From: UBA1425 sp045537495
GTDB lineage: Bacteria; Bacillota; Clostridia; Oscillospirales; Acutalibacteraceae
DNA length: 30,307 bases
Direction: 5' to 3'
NCBI GenBank assembly: GCA_045537495.1
Contig: JAZSPN010000092.1
Span: forward strand, 1-30,307
The notes under the pieces were generated by a model. It saw only the letters and a program-made list of their open reading frames with translations. It was not told where the DNA came from and made no database searches. This document shows positions 8,657-15,950 of the stretch, piece by piece; within the stretch, counting starts at the first letter, position 1; every line of letters begins with the position of its first letter. The position numbers were made by a program, and so were the translations under genes.

Positions 8657-9598
8657 ATGTTTTTTGAAAATATGATGATCGCCGCCAAGCAGGTTGCGAT
8701 TCTTTACATCCTCGTTGCAGTCGGCGCCGTTGCCGACAAAACCAAGCTTTTTTCCGAAAAAACTGCAAAAGCATGCACCGATTTGTTGTTCTACATCATT
8801 TGTTTTTGTGTCATCGTTCAATCATTTCTTCAAATGGAGCATAACGGTGAAAACACGAAAAATCTGTTCATTGCAATCGGATGCGGTATGCTGATGCATT
8901 TTGTTGCCGCTTTGATTTCCGCACCCTTTTTCCGAAAAGGAGATCATAACCGACGTGCTATTTTCAGATACTCTTCCGTTTTCGGAAACTGTGGCTATAT
9001 GGCACTTCCGCTTGCTCAGGCTGTAATCGGTAACGAGGGTGTCTTCTATTGTTCCGCCGTTATCGTTTCTTTTCAGATCTGTGCTTTCACATACGGAATT
9101 TACCTCATGTCCTCAGACGGCGACAACAAAACCAAGTTTAATATAAAGAGTATAATACTCAATCCCGGTGTCATCGCCGTTATTGTCGGTCTTCCTCTGT
9201 ATCTCTTTAACGTGACTGTTCCCGAGCTTCTCATGACACCCGTATCTTATCTCGCTTCCATGAACACTCCTCTTGCGATGCTTATTTTCGGCACGTACCT
9301 CGCAAACACCAACTTTAAATCAATGTTCAAGGAACCTAAAATCCTTCTCGTCGGCCTTCTGAAACTGATTGTACTGCCGTTATTGCTTCTCGGAGTATAT
9401 AAGCTTTTCGGTATTGCGGGAACATTACTCTCTTCGCTCATTCTTTCCGCAAGTGCACCGTCGGCAAACAATACGGTTATGTTCGCCGCAAAATACGACA
9501 AGGATACGGGGCTTGCCGCTCAGACGGTAAGTGCGGTAAGTCTTATTTCAATTGTAACCATGCCCGCAATGATCGCTCTTTCCATGACAATTAATTAG
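8657..9598 (+). CDS. AEC-family (auxin efflux carrier-like) permease
   Basis: A 313-residue integral membrane protein with about ten hydrophobic segments in two halves, as in the AEC family (Pfam Mem_trans). Family landmarks are FGNCGYMALPLAQAV near residue 112 and the C-terminal ASAPSANNTVMFAAKYD near 270. That is followed by TGLAAQTVSAVSLISIVTMP, the usual ending. Characterised bacterial members move dicarboxylates such as malate or other organic acids; the bacterial proteins have nothing to do with auxin. The substrate cannot be assigned here, though linkage to citrate synthase makes an organic acid a reasonable guess. The Shine-Dalgarno is weak (GTGGTG). The stop overlaps the ribosome binding site of the next gene (AGGTG at 9597-9601), suggesting translational linkage. 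Confidence 0.9.
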   Translation: MFFENMMIAAKQVAILYILVAVGAVADKTKLFSEKTAKACTDLLFYIICFCVIVQSFLQMEHNGENTKNLFIAIGCGMLMHFVAALISAPFFRKGDHNRRAIFRYSSVFGNCGYMALPLAQAVIGNEGVFYCSAVIVSFQICAFTYGIYLMSSDGDNKTKFNIKSIILNPGVIAVIVGLPLYLFNVTVPELLMTPVSYLASMNTPLAMLIFGTYLANTNFKSMFKEPKILLVGLLKLIVLPLLLLGVYKLFGIAGTLLSSLILSASAPSANNTVMFAAKYDKDTGLAAQTVSAVSLISIVTMPAMIALSMTIN

Positions 9599-9610
9599 GT
9601 GTAATACTTT

Positions 9611-10396
9611 ATGCTGAACGAAATCATGAATGCAACTTCTCCTCTTTGGGGAATAGTCAGCTTTGACAAATTTAAAGATCATCTTATTCCTTGCAGGGCC
9701 GTTTCGCGAATTCCCGAAAACACAAAAAGCATCATCGTGGCACTTTTTCCTTATTATTTAGGTGACGACGCTTATGAAGGCTCCAACATTTCAAAATACG
9801 CCGTAGTTCCCGATTATAACGACTTCATGAAGTTAAGATTGGAGTCGGCAGCACAAAAGCTGTCCGAGGTTTTCCCCGACGACGACTTCTCCGTTTTCTG
9901 CGGAAATTCACCGTTTCCCGAAGTTTCTCTGGCAGAAACCGCCGGACTCGGCTCGAAGGGTGTTAACGGACTTTTGCTGACAGAAAAATACGGTTCCTGG
10001 GTTTTTATCGGCGAAATCGCCACAACCCTTTCTCTTGCATACAGTGAAAAAAGAATTTCTCTGTGTGACGGTTGCGATCTTTGCATAAATGCCTGTCCTT
10101 CGCACGCATTGACACGCGAAGGCTTCAATGCCGATCTTTGCATTTCGGCTATATCACAGCAAAAAAAACCGCTCACTCCGGAACAGGAACAGTTAATCAT
10201 CAAGAACGGTTCTGCATGGGGTTGCGACACCTGCCAGAGTGTATGTCCTAAAAATATCGGTGCTGATCGTACTGAAATTGAAGAATTTCTGAATGGAGTT
10301 AAGCTTCGTGCCGATTATGACGACGACCTGACAGACCGTGCATACGGTTGGCGAGGAGAAAAAGTAATCAAGAGGAATCTCGATCTTTTCAAATAA
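9611..10396 (+). CDS. Short QueG-like 4Fe-4S double-cluster protein
   Basis: A 261-residue protein related to epoxyqueuosine reductase QueG. The N-terminal half resembles the cobalamin-binding DUF1730 part (AETAGLGSKGVNGLLL). The C-terminal half binds two [4Fe-4S] clusters: CDGCDLCINACP near residue 155, then a lone Cys in NADLC, then GCDTCQSVCPKN near 210. QueG uses B12 and Fe-S clusters to reduce epoxyqueuosine in tRNA. Two things differ here. The protein is about 120 residues shorter, lacking the C-terminal HEAT-repeat tRNA-binding region. And the conserved DSAP...ER active-site motif reads GNSPFPEV, so the aspartate and arginine seem replaced. It is therefore probably a paralogue with another job; electron transfer or B12 chemistry are options. 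AGGTG lies nine bases upstream of the ATG. Confidence 0.85.
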   Translation: MLNEIMNATSPLWGIVSFDKFKDHLIPCRAVSRIPENTKSIIVALFPYYLGDDAYEGSNISKYAVVPDYNDFMKLRLESAAQKLSEVFPDDDFSVFCGNSPFPEVSLAETAGLGSKGVNGLLLTEKYGSWVFIGEIATTLSLAYSEKRISLCDGCDLCINACPSHALTREGFNADLCISAISQQKKPLTPEQEQLIIKNGSAWGCDTCQSVCPKNIGADRTEIEEFLNGVKLRADYDDDLTDRAYGWRGEKVIKRNLDLFK

Positions 10397-10414
10397 ATTT
10401 AAAGGTGGTATGTT

Positions 10415-10738
10415 ATGAAACTGCTCATAGCTATAATTAATAATGATGACTGTCCGGCAGTACTTTCCGAAATTACAAAGAAAGGCTTCAGCGCAACGAA
10501 GCTTTCAACTTCCGGCGGTTTCCTTAAGGCGGGAAACTCGACACTTCTCATCGGTGTTGAAGAAGACAAGGTTGATGAACTTGTAGGTATTATCGGTAAG
10601 TTCTGCAGCAGACGTAAACAGATCGTTCCTACGAATTCCGCCTTCAACTCTGAATTCTTTGTTTCGGTGCCCGTAGAAATCTCTGTCGGAGGCGCGACAA
10701 TTTTCGTTGTAGACATTGATAAATTCATTAAACTTTGA
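10415..10738 (+). CDS. darA: Cyclic-di-AMP receptor, PII-like (DarA/PstA/YaaQ)
   Basis: A 107-residue protein with the DarA (PstA, YaaQ) sequence pattern. It starts KLLIAIINNDD, has the glycine-rich STSGGFLKAGN loop near residue 33, and ends VGGATIFVVDIDKFIKL. The family forms PII-like homotrimers that bind the second messenger cyclic-di-AMP; the downstream partner is not firmly known. The context supports the call: in Bacillus subtilis yaaQ lies just upstream of yaaR, holB and yaaT, and here holB and ricT follow directly, with yaaR missing. AAAGGTGG is well placed before the ATG. The stop (10736-10738) is one base from the holB ATG, so the two are probably translationally coupled. Length is normal. 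Confidence 0.94.
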   Translation: MKLLIAIINNDDCPAVLSEITKKGFSATKLSTSGGFLKAGNSTLLIGVEEDKVDELVGIIGKFCSRRKQIVPTNSAFNSEFFVSVPVEISVGGATIFVVDIDKFIKL

Positions 10739-10739
10739 T

Positions 10740-11570
10740 ATGAACAGTAATTTAATTTCGACAATTTATGATACACTCAACAGAAATAAGCTTTCGCACG
10801 CAATTCTGATTGAAGCCGGTACAGAAGCTGATCGCATGGAAGCCGCAAAGGCCGTTGCAAAGGCTCTTGTGTGCACCTGTGAAACCAAGCCCTGTGAGTG
10901 CTGTGCTCATTGCAGAAAAGCCCACAATTCAGTACACCCTGACATCTCGCTCTATGAGGGCGGAACAACCCCGGGAAGCTTCAAGGTTGATTTCGTAAGA
11001 GAAATAAGCAGAGATGCCGCGGTATTGCCTAACGAATCGGATAAAAAGGTTTATATTCTGAACAGAGCCGACACTATGTCTGTTTCCGCTCAGAATGCCT
11101 TGCTGAAAATTCTCGAAGAACCTCCCGTTTACGTCAACTTCATACTTTTAACTCCGTCAAAAAGTGCAATGCTTGACACCGTTATTTCGAGAGTAACGTC
11201 GTATTCTCTCGACGACAGCGATGCAAGCGTTAACGGGGAAGAAGCAGGTAAAGCACATTCAATTGCAATCGACATACTTCATGCCGTTGCAAATAATAAC
11301 GAGGCAGAAATTTTAAGGCTTACAACAGATTTTGAGAAAGACAGAAACGCCTTAAAGCTTTGCTGTAATCATCTCTATGAACTCTGTTCCGAGGCGCTGA
11401 TTTCCAAACTGACCGATAGGGAAGGGGAGGCATCGGAATTCGCCCTGGAGCTTTCGTCAAACAAATTGATAAAATTATCTGAGGCTTGCATTTATATAAT
11501 CAATGCCGCAAATGCTAATATGAACGGCAATCTTTTGGTAACACTTTTTTGTTCCAAAATGATTTCTTAA
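10740..11570 (+). CDS. holB: DNA polymerase III delta-prime subunit
   Basis: A 276-residue clamp-loader subunit. It shows a degenerate P-loop (EAGTEADRME), as delta-prime proteins do, a zinc module of clustered cysteines (CECCAHC near residue 52), the sensor/arginine-finger region SAQNALLKILEEPP near 112 and SRV near 145. Delta-prime is a structural subunit that helps load the beta clamp at replication forks. It is shorter than the typical 320-330 residues, with a reduced C-terminal domain. The ATG at 10740 is chosen: it comes one base after the darA stop and fits coupling, though it has no Shine-Dalgarno of its own. A TTG at 10716 is in frame but lacks a site too. It lies between darA and ricT, as in Bacillus apart from the missing yaaR. 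Confidence 0.92.
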   Translation: MNSNLISTIYDTLNRNKLSHAILIEAGTEADRMEAAKAVAKALVCTCETKPCECCAHCRKAHNSVHPDISLYEGGTTPGSFKVDFVREISRDAAVLPNESDKKVYILNRADTMSVSAQNALLKILEEPPVYVNFILLTPSKSAMLDTVISRVTSYSLDDSDASVNGEEAGKAHSIAIDILHAVANNNEAEILRLTTDFEKDRNALKLCCNHLYELCSEALISKLTDREGEASEFALELSSNKLIKLSEACIYIINAANANMNGNLLVTLFCSKMIS

Positions 11571-11588
11571 TATGAAAGGGAAATTTTA

Positions 11589-12452
11589 ATGGCAGAAATA
11601 ATCGGAGTCAGATTTAAAGAAGTCGGTAAAGTATATTTTTTCGATCCTTGCGGTATCACTTTTACCCAGGGCGAAAAGGTAATCGTCGAAACAGCACGCG
11701 GAGTTGAATGCGGTGAAATCTCAACGGAAAACAGAGATATTCCCGAAGAAGAGATTTTACATCCGCTCAAACCCGTCATCAGAAAAGCAACGGAGGCTGA
11801 TCTTCGCACCGTTGAGCTCAACAAGAAAAAAGAAGTCGAAGCCTTCAAAATATGTGAGCAAAAGATAGAAAAGCATAAGCTCGACATGAAGCTCGTTGAC
11901 GTTGAATATACTTTTGACGGCGGTAAAATACTTTTCTATTTCACGGCAGACGGCAGAGTCGATTTCCGCGAATTGGTCAAGGATCTCGCATCAGTCTTCC
12001 ACACAAGAATCGAGCTTCGCCAGATAGGCGTCAGAGATGAATCAAGAATGCTGGGAGGACTCGGTATTTGCGGCAGAGAATTCTGTTGCAGCAGCTTTCT
12101 CGGAGAATTCCAGCCCGTATCAATCAAAATGGCAAAAGAGCAGAATCTCTCGCTTAACCCCGTTAAAATAAGCGGTACCTGCGGCAGACTCATGTGCTGC
12201 CTTAAATATGAACAGGAAGCCTATGAGCATCTTCTGAGAGTCACACCGAAGCCCGGCGCCATTGTTTCCACCGACGAAGGAAACGGTGTCGTCGTTGAAA
12301 ATAACCTTCTTACCGGCACTTTAAAGGTCAGACTCGATTCACGCCCCGAAGCTGCACCCTATGTCTGTAACCGTAAGCATGTTAAGCTTATAAAGGATTC
12401 CCAGATTCGCGTAAACAAGGAAGAACTTGAATCTTTGAAAGGAATTGAATAA
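11589..12452 (+). CDS. ricT: PSP1-domain protein RicT (YaaT)
   Basis: A 287-residue PSP1-domain protein. The family fingerprint is two cysteine clusters, CGREFCC (Cys161, 166, 167) and CGRLMCC (Cys198, 203, 204), with SIKMAKEQNLSLNP between them. In Bacillus subtilis RicT joins RicA and RicF in a complex carrying [4Fe-4S] clusters that helps RNase Y mature mRNAs. Its loss blocks sporulation, competence and biofilm formation by lowering phosphorelay output. RicA and RicF are not in this window. AAAGGG lies nine bases before the ATG and the gene is 18 bases after holB, so it closes the darA-holB-ricT run. The next gene is a ferredoxin with an independent promoter. An A/T-only inverted repeat at about 12460-12479 follows the stop but is too weak to call a terminator. 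Confidence 0.95.
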   Translation: MAEIIGVRFKEVGKVYFFDPCGITFTQGEKVIVETARGVECGEISTENRDIPEEEILHPLKPVIRKATEADLRTVELNKKKEVEAFKICEQKIEKHKLDMKLVDVEYTFDGGKILFYFTADGRVDFRELVKDLASVFHTRIELRQIGVRDESRMLGGLGICGREFCCSSFLGEFQPVSIKMAKEQNLSLNPVKISGTCGRLMCCLKYEQEAYEHLLRVTPKPGAIVSTDEGNGVVVENNLLTGTLKVRLDSRPEAAPYVCNRKHVKLIKDSQIRVNKEELESLKGIE

Positions 12453-12479
12453 CTTTCTGTTAAAAATTTTTTAAAACTA

Positions 12480-12507
12480 TTGCATTTCGCGTACGATATG
12501 CTAAAAT
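12480..12507 (+). promoter_or_regulatory. Extended -10 promoter for the ferredoxin gene
   Basis: TTGCAT at 12480-12485 and TAAAAT at 12502-12507 have a 16-base spacer. TG at 12499-12500 gives an extended -10 element. Transcription should start near 12514, leaving a short leader that carries AAGGAGG at 12524-12530. Confidence 0.75.
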
Positions 12508-12540
12508 AGTTATACATTAAGAGAAGGAGGTTTGTTATAA

Positions 12541-12711
12541 ATGGCATACATTATTTCTGATGATTGCATCTCCTGCGGAGCTTGTGAGGCTGATTGCCCC
12601 GTTGGTGCTATTTCAGAGGGTGACGGCAAGTACGTTATCGACGCTGACACATGCATCGACTGCGGTTCTTGTGCAGATTCCTGCCCCGTTGGCGCACCCC
12701 AGGCTGAATAA
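12541..12711 (+). CDS. 2[4Fe-4S] ferredoxin
   Basis: A 56-residue clostridial-type bacterial ferredoxin. It has two CxxCxxCxxxCP motifs: CISCGACEADCP near residue 9 and CIDCGSCADSCP near 38. Each half coordinates one [4Fe-4S] cluster, with the last cysteine of each motif exchanged between clusters. It is acidic and cytosolic, serving as a low-potential electron carrier for enzymes such as pyruvate:ferredoxin oxidoreductase and hydrogenases. A near-perfect AAGGAGG ten bases before the ATG, an extended -10 promoter and a strong terminator right after the stop make it a monocistronic, probably highly expressed gene. It falls below common ORF length cut-offs. It lies just downstream of two other likely Fe-S proteins, RicT and the QueG-like protein; a functional tie is only inference. 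Confidence 0.97.
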   Translation: MAYIISDDCISCGACEADCPVGAISEGDGKYVIDADTCIDCGSCADSCPVGAPQAE

Positions 12712-12723
12712 TTTCACAAACAT

Positions 12724-12763
12724 AAAAATGAGCAGTTACCGTTTTGGTAGCTGCTCATTTTTT
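12724..12763 (+). terminator. Rho-independent terminator after ferredoxin
   Basis: A 14-base inverted repeat runs from AATGAGCAGTTACC (12727-12740) to GGTAGCTGCTCATT, with one G-T pair and a short loop. It is followed by a T run. It begins 16 bases after the ferredoxin stop and would separate that gene from spoIIM. The flanking A tract could let it also act on the opposite strand. Confidence 0.9.
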
Positions 12764-12826
12764 ATACAGACAACCCGTCATAATAATCGGGCACATTTCA
12801 TAATATAAACCGAAAGGGTTGATGAA

Positions 12827-13465
12827 ATGTTTAAAATTATAAAAAGAAGGACTTCGCGAATCAATTACTACTACAAAAACAACGAACAGAATAAATCTTT
12901 GTATTTAAGACATCTGATCTTTTTGTTAATATTCACCGCAGGACTGACGGCGGGTTCTCTGGTCATCAGAAGAGAGTACGGAAATTTACTGTCCGAACTT
13001 TTGTCACTGTACGAAAATTATATCGGAATAAAAGCAGGGGAGAGGCCACTGATAAATTTTTCCAACTCACTTTTAAAGTCGGTATTCATTCTGATTACAG
13101 CGTATGCAGCAGGTCTTTGTGCAGTGGGTACGCCGATTATTTATTCACTCCCGCTGATAAACGGCATCGGCATCGGAACAATCAGTGCCTATATGTACAG
13201 AACGTTTTCTCTGAAAGGTATCGGATACTGTGCATTAACTCTTTATCCCGGCAAAATAGTCAATACTGTCGTTATGATAACGGCTTGCACATTCAGTGCA
13301 ATAATGTCATCTGAGATGCTTAAAAATCTGACCGTCGGAGAAGAAAATCCGAGCTTTAAGCAGTACAATATAAGATTTCTCATACTGCTTATTTTCACGA
13401 TATTTGCATCACTTATCGATACTTTACTGAATTCATTGTTTGCAGGATATTTCAATTTTCAGTAG
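12827..13465 (+). CDS. spoIIM: Stage II sporulation protein M
   Basis: A 212-residue membrane protein of the SpoIIM/DUF95 family, about the length of the Bacillus protein. Helices lie near residues 28-46, 80-105, 107-125, 136-165 and 182-205. The conserved segment PLINGIGIGTISAYMYR and ALTLYPGKIVNTVVM fit the family. In Bacillus SpoIIM sits in the mother-cell membrane and holds SpoIIP and SpoIID together in the engulfment complex. A basic cytosolic N-terminus (KIIKRRTSR) is visible. AAAGGG is nine bases before the ATG at 12827; another ATG at 12822 is out of frame. No promoter was identified in the 60 bases after the ferredoxin terminator. The last 14 bases overlap the convergent xer gene. 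Linkage of spoIIM to a Xer recombinase gene is also found in Bacillus. Confidence 0.93.
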   Translation: MFKIIKRRTSRINYYYKNNEQNKSLYLRHLIFLLIFTAGLTAGSLVIRREYGNLLSELLSLYENYIGIKAGERPLINFSNSLLKSVFILITAYAAGLCAVGTPIIYSLPLINGIGIGTISAYMYRTFSLKGIGYCALTLYPGKIVNTVVMITACTFSAIMSSEMLKNLTVGEENPSFKQYNIRFLILLIFTIFASLIDTLLNSLFAGYFNFQ

Positions 13466-14435
13466 AATCTTCGGCAACTGCTTTGTTCAGCGGATTTGAA
13501 TCAAGCGCCTTCTGAAGCTGAGAATTAACAACGTGAGTATAAATTTCGGTTGTAGATAAGGATTCATGTCCGAGAATTTCCTTTAACAGCCTGACATCGA
13601 CATCGCCGTGCTGATACATAAGAGTTGCAGCCGTATGACGAAGCTTATGTACTGAGTAACCCTGTCCGTCCAGACCTGCCTTTTTAAGAAATTTTTCGAC
13701 TACATCCTGAACTGCACGCTTACTGATTCTACGTTTATTCCTGCTGATAAAAACTGCATTTCTGTCGGTCACACCGTCAGCAGGTCTTACTCTCAAATAA
13801 TTATTAAGTGCCGAAAGACAAGAGGAATTGAGATAAATGATTCTTTCTTTATTTCCTTTGCCCAGAATGCGAATAGTATTGTCATTTCGGATGTCGGTAA
13901 GATTTAATCCGACAAGCTCGGAAAGTCTTAAACCGCAATTGAGAAATAATGTCAGAATACAAAAATCTCTTTCCCTGAAATTCCCATCCACGCAATCCAG
14001 CAAATTAAGACTTTGTTCGAGTGTCAAATACTTGGGCAAAGCTTTTTTGGTTCTTGGTGATTCAAGATCACGTAACGGATTTTCATCGATAAACTGCTTA
14101 TTAAGTGCCAAAAATCTGAAAAACCGTTTAACGGCAACAACTTTTCGTGCACGTGACGTAGAATTATTCTTTCTGACGGTTGTGCAGTAAGCCAAAAAAG
14201 CATAAGCTTCATTGACGGTAGTTTTCTTTAAAAATTCAATATCAATATCATTTATAGGTATACTGTCAAAATCTGCAGAAGAAGAAACCGTACCGCGATG
14301 AAGTTTTAAAAATCTGAAAAACAAACGAAGATCCAGTGCATAACCGGATACAGTCAACGGAGATTTACCGTTAACCGTGATCAGATAATTAAAATAGTAT
14401 TGAGCAACCTGAGGAAATTCACTAAAATCGTTCAT
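13452..14435 (-). CDS. Xer-type tyrosine recombinase
   Basis: A 327-residue site-specific recombinase. The N-terminal SAM-like core-binding domain covers about 8-115 and the catalytic domain about 130-315. All catalytic residues are present: Arg170 (CGLRLSEL), Lys193 (LGKGNKER), His263 and Arg266 (HKLRH), His290 (LGHESLSTTEIYTH) and Tyr299. Its likely role is resolving chromosome dimers at dif as XerC/XerD do, and its place beside spoIIM and radA in a core region argues against an integrase of a mobile element. It is somewhat longer than the usual 295-300. The ATG at 14435 has AGGGAA upstream; an in-frame GTG at 14474 would add 13 residues and is less likely. About 144 bases separate it from radA. 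The only promoter-like boxes there, TTAAAT-17-CATAAT, are weak, so read-through from radA is possible. Confidence 0.92.
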   Translation of the reverse strand: MNDFSEFPQVAQYYFNYLITVNGKSPLTVSGYALDLRLFFRFLKLHRGTVSSSADFDSIPINDIDIEFLKKTTVNEAYAFLAYCTTVRKNNSTSRARKVVAVKRFFRFLALNKQFIDENPLRDLESPRTKKALPKYLTLEQSLNLLDCVDGNFRERDFCILTLFLNCGLRLSELVGLNLTDIRNDNTIRILGKGNKERIIYLNSSCLSALNNYLRVRPADGVTDRNAVFISRNKRRISKRAVQDVVEKFLKKAGLDGQGYSVHKLRHTAATLMYQHGDVDVRLLKEILGHESLSTTEIYTHVVNSQLQKALDSNPLNKAVAEDSTEN

Positions 14436-14579
14436 AAATGCTTTTTCCCTAAATTTAAGTCCCCTCAACTGCACAAAATAATAATTATGCGCAGTTAGTG
14501 GTAATGATTTAACGTCAATAAAATCTGCTTACCTTCTGCTTAATCGACATGAGCTTTTCAAAACTTATTAAAAACGTCT

Positions 14580-15950
14580 TTATCCGATAAGTGCTTCGAA
14601 AGCCTGCCTTATATTGCTTACACCTACAATTTCTATTTCATCGAAAAGCTCCTGAGAAACGGACTTTAAATTAAACTTAGGTATTATACATCTTGTGAAG
14701 CCGAGTCTTGCGGCTTCTTTGATTCTTTGAGTGCAAGCGTTTACTGCACGCACCTCACCGCCAAGTCCGATTTCTCCGAATGCCAGCACGTCTTCCCGTA
14801 CCGGTACATCTTTAAGACTTGAAACCAAAGATAATGCAACGGACAAGTCAGATGCAGGCTCATCGAGCTTTAAACCACCTACAACGTTAATGTAGGCATC
14901 CATGTTGCCGAAATAATAGCCTGCTCTTTTTTCGAGAACAGCTAAAAGCATCGACATTCTGTTATAATCGAATCCGGTTGTCATTCTGCGAGGATTTCCG
15001 AATCCCGTTTGAGTAACCAGGCCCTGAACTTCTGCCAAAATCGGACGTGAGCCTTCCATGATGCACGCAATGCATGAGCCCGATGTATTCTTTGGTCTGC
15101 CTGAAATCATTAACAGTGACGGATTTTCAACTTCCGCCAGTCCCCTGTCAAGCATTTCAAAAACACCGATTTCATTGGTTGAACCGTATCTGTTTTTGAC
15201 GGCTCTTAATATTCTGTATGATAAATTTCTTTCGCCTTCAAAATAAAGTACAGCATCAACAATATGCTCAAGCACCTTGGGACCCGCTATATTACCGTCT
15301 TTATTAACGTGTCCGACAAGGATTACGGGTATATCGAGTGATTTTGCTGCACGCATCAGCATATTTGTCGACTCCCTGACCTGAGTAACGCTTCCCGGTG
15401 ATGACTGTAATTCGTCGATGCACATTGTTTGTATTGAGTCAACAATCACAAGTCCCGGTTTCGTCGAACGAATGTGCTCTACCACGGTCTGAGTATCGGT
15501 TTCGCACATAACGGAAAGATTTTCGGTATCAACAAGAAGTCTGTTTGCCCTGAGCTTTATCTGATGTGCAGATTCTTCGCCCGAAACGTACAGTATATCC
15601 AACTCCTTGCCGATATGCTGACATATCTGAAGCAATATCGTCGATTTACCTATACCGGGATCACCGCTCAGAAGCACAAGAGAGCCCTTGACAATTCCGC
15701 CGCCAAGGACTCTGTCAAGCTCCTTGAGCCCCGTATGATAACGGTGCTCACCCTCTGCCGAGATGTCCTTTAATTTTTCGGACTTCCCGTATGAAGATGA
15801 AACAGTCTTTTTCTGCGAAGAAGGGCTTGTGTTTCGAATCTCTTCGGTCATCGTATTCCATTCATTGCATGAAGGACAGCAACCGTACCACTTCTGAGCT
15901 TCGTAACCGCACTTTTCACATATGTAAACCGATTTTATTTTACTTGCCAT
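14580..15950 (-). CDS. radA: DNA repair protein RadA
   Basis: A 456-residue RadA (Sms). An N-terminal C4 zinc finger uses Cys11, Cys14, Cys25 and Cys28 (with an extra Cys24). The RecA-like ATPase has Walker A GDPGIGKST at 96-104 and the RadA-specific KNRYG motif (KNRFG in most relatives). A C-terminal Lon-protease-like domain follows (GGLKLDEPASDLSVALSL). RadA helps RecA-mediated branch migration and processing of recombination intermediates. The ATG overlaps the cwlD stop by one base (TGATG), giving tight translational coupling. A GAGG ribosome site lies inside the end of cwlD. Downstream, 144 bases precede xer. The order cwlD-radA-xer mixes spore cortex and DNA recombination functions. Confidence 0.97.
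   Translation of the reverse strand: MASKIKSVYICEKCGYEAQKWYGCCPSCNEWNTMTEEIRNTSPSSQKKTVSSSYGKSEKLKDISAEGEHRYHTGLKELDRVLGGGIVKGSLVLLSGDPGIGKSTILLQICQHIGKELDILYVSGEESAHQIKLRANRLLVDTENLSVMCETDTQTVVEHIRSTKPGLVIVDSIQTMCIDELQSSPGSVTQVRESTNMLMRAAKSLDIPVILVGHVNKDGNIAGPKVLEHIVDAVLYFEGERNLSYRILRAVKNRYGSTNEIGVFEMLDRGLAEVENPSLLMISGRPKNTSGSCIACIMEGSRPILAEVQGLVTQTGFGNPRRMTTGFDYNRMSMLLAVLEKRAGYYFGNMDAYINVVGGLKLDEPASDLSVALSLVSSLKDVPVREDVLAFGEIGLGGEVRAVNACTQRIKEAARLGFTRCIIPKFNLKSVSQELFDEIEIVGVSNIRQAFEALIG

Noticed and set aside
12460..12480. A/T-only inverted repeat after ricT as a terminator
   Set aside because: The potential stem is made only of A-T pairs and would be unstable; T-rich and A-rich tracts are common in this DNA.
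12560..12808. 82-codon plus-strand frame overlapping the ferredoxin
   Set aside because: It is a shifted frame of the ferredoxin gene, runs through the terminator hairpin and lacks a ribosome site; the ferredoxin frame has a perfect one.
13452..14435. Tyrosine recombinase as the integrase of a mobile element
   Set aside because: It sits beside spoIIM and radA, has no adjacent tRNA, direct repeats, excisionase or phage genes, and matches a core Xer protein.
14436..14579. Gap between radA and xer as a possible small RNA or dif-like site
   Set aside because: I find no strong hairpin, no convincing promoter, only an 11-codon frame without a ribosome site, and no dif-like pair of 11-base arms.
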